The translations under genes were made by a program, and so were the position numbers. Source: JBDRHL01 sp043816955 (lineage in GTDB: Bacteria; Planctomycetota; Phycisphaerae; Sedimentisphaerales; CAYZTY01). Taken from it: 37,060 nt of DNA. The notes below the pieces were generated by a model. That model did no database searches, had not been told where the DNA came from, and saw only the letters and a list, made by a program, of their open reading frames with translations. Location: NCBI GenBank assembly GCA_043816955.1, contig JBDRHL010000145.1, positions 1 through 37,060 on the forward strand, written 5' to 3'. Positions 34,363-37,060 of the stretch are shown one piece after another. The first letter of the stretch is position 1. The number at the start of each line of letters is the position of its first letter.

Positions 34363-34834
34363 ATCTCAATTACTACCAACTTGAGTTCTCAATCACAAAG
34401 AAGGGGTAATTCTAAAAAACCTCAAACACTTGTCAACACCTTTTTGTAAAATAACTTGAAACCATAAAAAATTGTTGAGCCTCTATGCCCCGATATTGTT
34501 AAAGTCATTTATTACGACCAGAGAATCTATCACAACCTCTTACGGAACAAGATATAAGAAAGATTTCCATGTATGTTCCGACAAATTCCCTCTCTGATAA
34601 AAAGTAATGACCGATTTGTACAGAGCAACTTTGCTTTTGTGATAAGCTACTTGCTAATTTTGTTAGAGGAAAAAATAAAATTTTGTTTTTTTGCCTTGCA
34701 TAATTTGCTTGAGTCTGCTAACAAGATGACCTTTTATTCGATAGTTGTGGTTTGGCATAGCAAAAATTATCGACAAAGGGATATAACGTTCCGATCGAAT
34801 GGTATGGTTTGATGTTTTTTAAGGAGAAACTGCT
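34363..34834. other. Divergent intergenic region between rex and the outer-membrane protein gene
   Basis: A 472-base A/T-rich stretch. It contains the rex promoter, a small palindrome TTGAG-TT-CTCAA at 34381-34392 in the rex leader that could be an operator, and the AAGGAG site of the + strand gene. A 79-codon + strand open frame (34573-34812) lacks a ribosome site and gene-like composition. No RNA gene was recognised. Confidence 0.5.
34409..34436 (-). promoter_or_regulatory. Sigma-70-type promoter of rex
   Basis: On the - strand TTGACA (34436 to 34431) and TAGAAT (34414 to 34409) are 16 bases apart. Transcription would start near 34402, about 40 bases before the rex ATG. Confidence 0.65.
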
Positions 34835-35602
34835 GTGAGAACAAAAGTTTTGCTGATGGTTGTGATTTTATTGAATGCTGCGAACATTGCTTATGCTGCT
34901 GAGGAAAAGAAACTGGGTGTCACACTGGATTTAACCTACACCAGTAAGTGGATGAGTAAAGGTGTCGAAGCCTATGGGGCAAAAGGGGGGCTTTTCAAGA
35001 CAATCGATGTGGATTTCTTCGGTACAGGTTTGGGCTTCCAGGTTACCCACCGTAATGCCACTTCGAGTGGTTACGTCGATAAGCAGAGATTTGATTTCAG
35101 GCCGTACTACAAAGGTAGACTCTTTGACGATGAATCCTATGCTACAACTTATGATATCAGTGTCGGATATGAATACTACACCGGCCTGGACAAAAGAAGG
35201 GCCGGCACTACTTTTGAATGGATATTTAAATTTGCCTGGCCGAATATTTTGCCGAAGGGTTTTACTCCGAGTTACATAGCTCATTATGAATATCCAGCCG
35301 GAAGCGGTTATACCAATAGCAATGTTACAGGATGGGTCCATCGTTTCCTGCTTAGTTATGACATGAACGTTTTTGAGTTGAAAAATCCTATCAAGTTATC
35401 AACAGAAGTAGCCTACTATGACGGCCTTGGGAATAAAGTTCATGATTGGGGATACTTCACTGCTGGTATATCAACTAAATTTAATATTACCGAAAATCTT
35501 TCTTTCGTGCCAGGCCTTTATCACCAAGTAACACTGGATAAATCAATTTCTGAGCATAAGGATATAACGTATACGATGCTCAGCATGAAGTATAAATTCT
35601 AA
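34835..35602 (+). CDS. Outer-membrane beta-barrel protein, TorF-like putative porin
   Basis: A 255-aa exported protein starting with GTG (AAGGAG at 34821-34826, eight bases before). The signal peptide is residues 1-21 (A-Y-A end). The mature part alternates polar and hydrophobic residues in many strands, contains the motif L-T-Y-T-S-K-W-M-S-K-G typical of TorF-type proteins, and ends in K-Y-K-F, a terminal aromatic expected for barrel insertion. A diffusion channel or solute-binding porin is likely; the cargo is unknown. It is transcribed away from rex and has no obvious terminator before the next fragment. Confidence 0.75.
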   Translation: MRTKVLLMVVILLNAANIAYAAEEKKLGVTLDLTYTSKWMSKGVEAYGAKGGLFKTIDVDFFGTGLGFQVTHRNATSSGYVDKQRFDFRPYYKGRLFDDESYATTYDISVGYEYYTGLDKRRAGTTFEWIFKFAWPNILPKGFTPSYIAHYEYPAGSGYTNSNVTGWVHRFLLSYDMNVFELKNPIKLSTEVAYYDGLGNKVHDWGYFTAGISTKFNITENLSFVPGLYHQVTLDKSISEHKDITYTMLSMKYKF

Positions 35603-35605
35603 TGG

Positions 35606-35845
35606 ATGGCAGAGTTGGTCCCTATGTTGGGTTCTGCATGGCAGAAAAAGTTGAAAAACAGCAAAGATCTGCCGAGGGTTGAACGCTTCGATGGGAAAAA
35701 GGGCAAAAACTGGCCAGCGGGTACTTATGTTATACCGGCTCCCATCCAGGTTAGCGAGATAATGAAACAGGTACCAAAAGGAAAGCTCATAACAATAAAT
35801 GAAATAAGGAAAAGGCCGATACGTTATATGTATCGGCCTTTATAA
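35606..35845 (+). pseudogene. Truncated MGMT-family (alkyltransferase-like) gene fragment
   Basis: The 79-codon frame encodes S-A-W-Q-K-K-L, then G-T-Y-V-I-P-A-P-I-Q-V-S-E-I-M and V-P-K-G-K-L-I-T-I-N-E-I-R. I recognise this as the N-terminal half of a small MGMT-family protein of about 150-170 aa that contains a winged-helix domain. After N-E-I-R the frame runs into the rRNA-operon terminator and stops, so the C-terminal half is gone. No ribosome site precedes the ATG, which begins three bases after the porin stop. It is best read as a remnant left at a rearrangement junction near 35808. Confidence 0.6.
35811..35841 (-). terminator. Terminator of the 23S-5S rRNA transcript
   Basis: A perfect 12-bp inverted repeat, AAAGGCCGATAC (35811-35822) and GTATCGGCCTTT (35830-35841), with a seven-base loop. 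It lies nine bases beyond the 3' end of 5S rRNA. T-rich sequence follows on the - strand, and an A/T tract follows on the + strand too, so it may work in both directions. Confidence 0.85.
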
Positions 35846-35850
35846 AAAAA

Positions 35851-35959
35851 TCCTGGCGATCACCTACTTTCGCCCCGAAGGACTATCATCGGCCTGGCGG
35901 GCTTAGCTTCTGAGTTCGGAATGGGATCAGGCGTTTCCCCGCTCGTAAGGTCACCAGGA
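35851..35959 (-). rRNA. rrf: 5S ribosomal RNA
   Basis: Reading the - strand, the 109-base element begins TCCTGGTGACC and ends AGGTGATCGCCAGGA, giving the closing helix of 5S rRNA, with the loop sequence GTTCGGAATGGGATCAGGCG (in + orientation) in the expected place. It follows the 23S gene after about 105 bases. Confidence 0.93.
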
Positions 35960-36065
35960 AACTCGTTTATCCGGCAAATATACCGCCGGAAATATTCACT
36001 TATCAGGAATATGCGGATATGCGAAACCTCTATAGCAGGTTGAAACGCATCAATTAAAGATTGAT

Positions 36066-37060
<995 letters not shown>

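Noticed and set aside
34573..34812. 79-codon + strand open frame between rex and the porin gene
   Set aside because: No ribosome site, A/T-driven composition, and it lies within the promoter and leader region of flanking genes.

Overview
The window looks like a chromosomal segment from an anaerobic planctomycete, most likely of the Phycisphaerae/Sedimentisphaerales type. This is inferred from three things. Short dockerin-like tails (N-G-D-x-x-V-D-F-x-D-F/V pattern) end or interrupt secreted proteins. A planctomycete-style pseudopilin is present. Several very large secreted GH123/DUF6067-like proteins sit in a sugar-catabolism cluster. No taxonomic marker was searched, and only the 3' part of 23S rRNA is present.

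Region 1 (1-17.9 kb, all + strand) is a carbohydrate-utilisation cluster. It holds two Gfo/Idh/MocA oxidoreductases, a GH36-like glycosidase, a sodium:solute symporter, three giant exported proteins related to the GH123/DUF6067 family, and a uroporphyrinogen-decarboxylase-like protein carrying methyltransferase-type zinc ligands. Two of the giant genes share almost identical 3' ends. A decayed copy of the start of the third survives between 9577 and about 9668, so the locus grew by tandem duplication and later lost material.

Region 2 (17.9-20.2 kb, + strand) is a stand-alone gene. It has a good promoter, a leader of about 240 nt with tiny ORFs (one with two tandem Trp codons), and a secreted Trp/Cys-rich protein containing MopE-like metal-binding motifs, a dockerin-like motif and eight near-identical Cys-rich repeats. 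A strong terminator follows and may serve both strands.

Region 3 (20.2-34.4 kb, all - strand) is dominated by a formate dehydrogenase and molybdenum/tungsten-cofactor operon. Read in transcription order it is rex, focA, a HydG-like flavoprotein, fdhA (cysteine form), a HydB-like 4Fe-4S protein, mobA, a 97-aa protein, a MobB-like/ModE fusion, moeA, a short moaA, moaC, a MOSC-MoaB fusion and fdhD. Almost every junction overlaps by 1-14 nt. The parts form a predicted soluble NAD(P)-linked formate dehydrogenase, its formate channel, bis-MGD cofactor assembly and sulfur insertion, with the NADH sensor Rex next door. moaC has a one-base frameshift that detaches its catalytic C-terminus. moaD, moaE and moeB are not in the window. 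Downstream on the same strand lie a dockerin-tailed exported protein, a pseudopilin, a TiaS-like domain protein and an unknown membrane protein.

Region 4 (34.4-37.06 kb) has an outer-membrane beta-barrel gene (+), a truncated MGMT-family fragment cut off at the rRNA terminator, and the 5S gene and 3' kilobase of a 23S gene on the - strand running out of the window.
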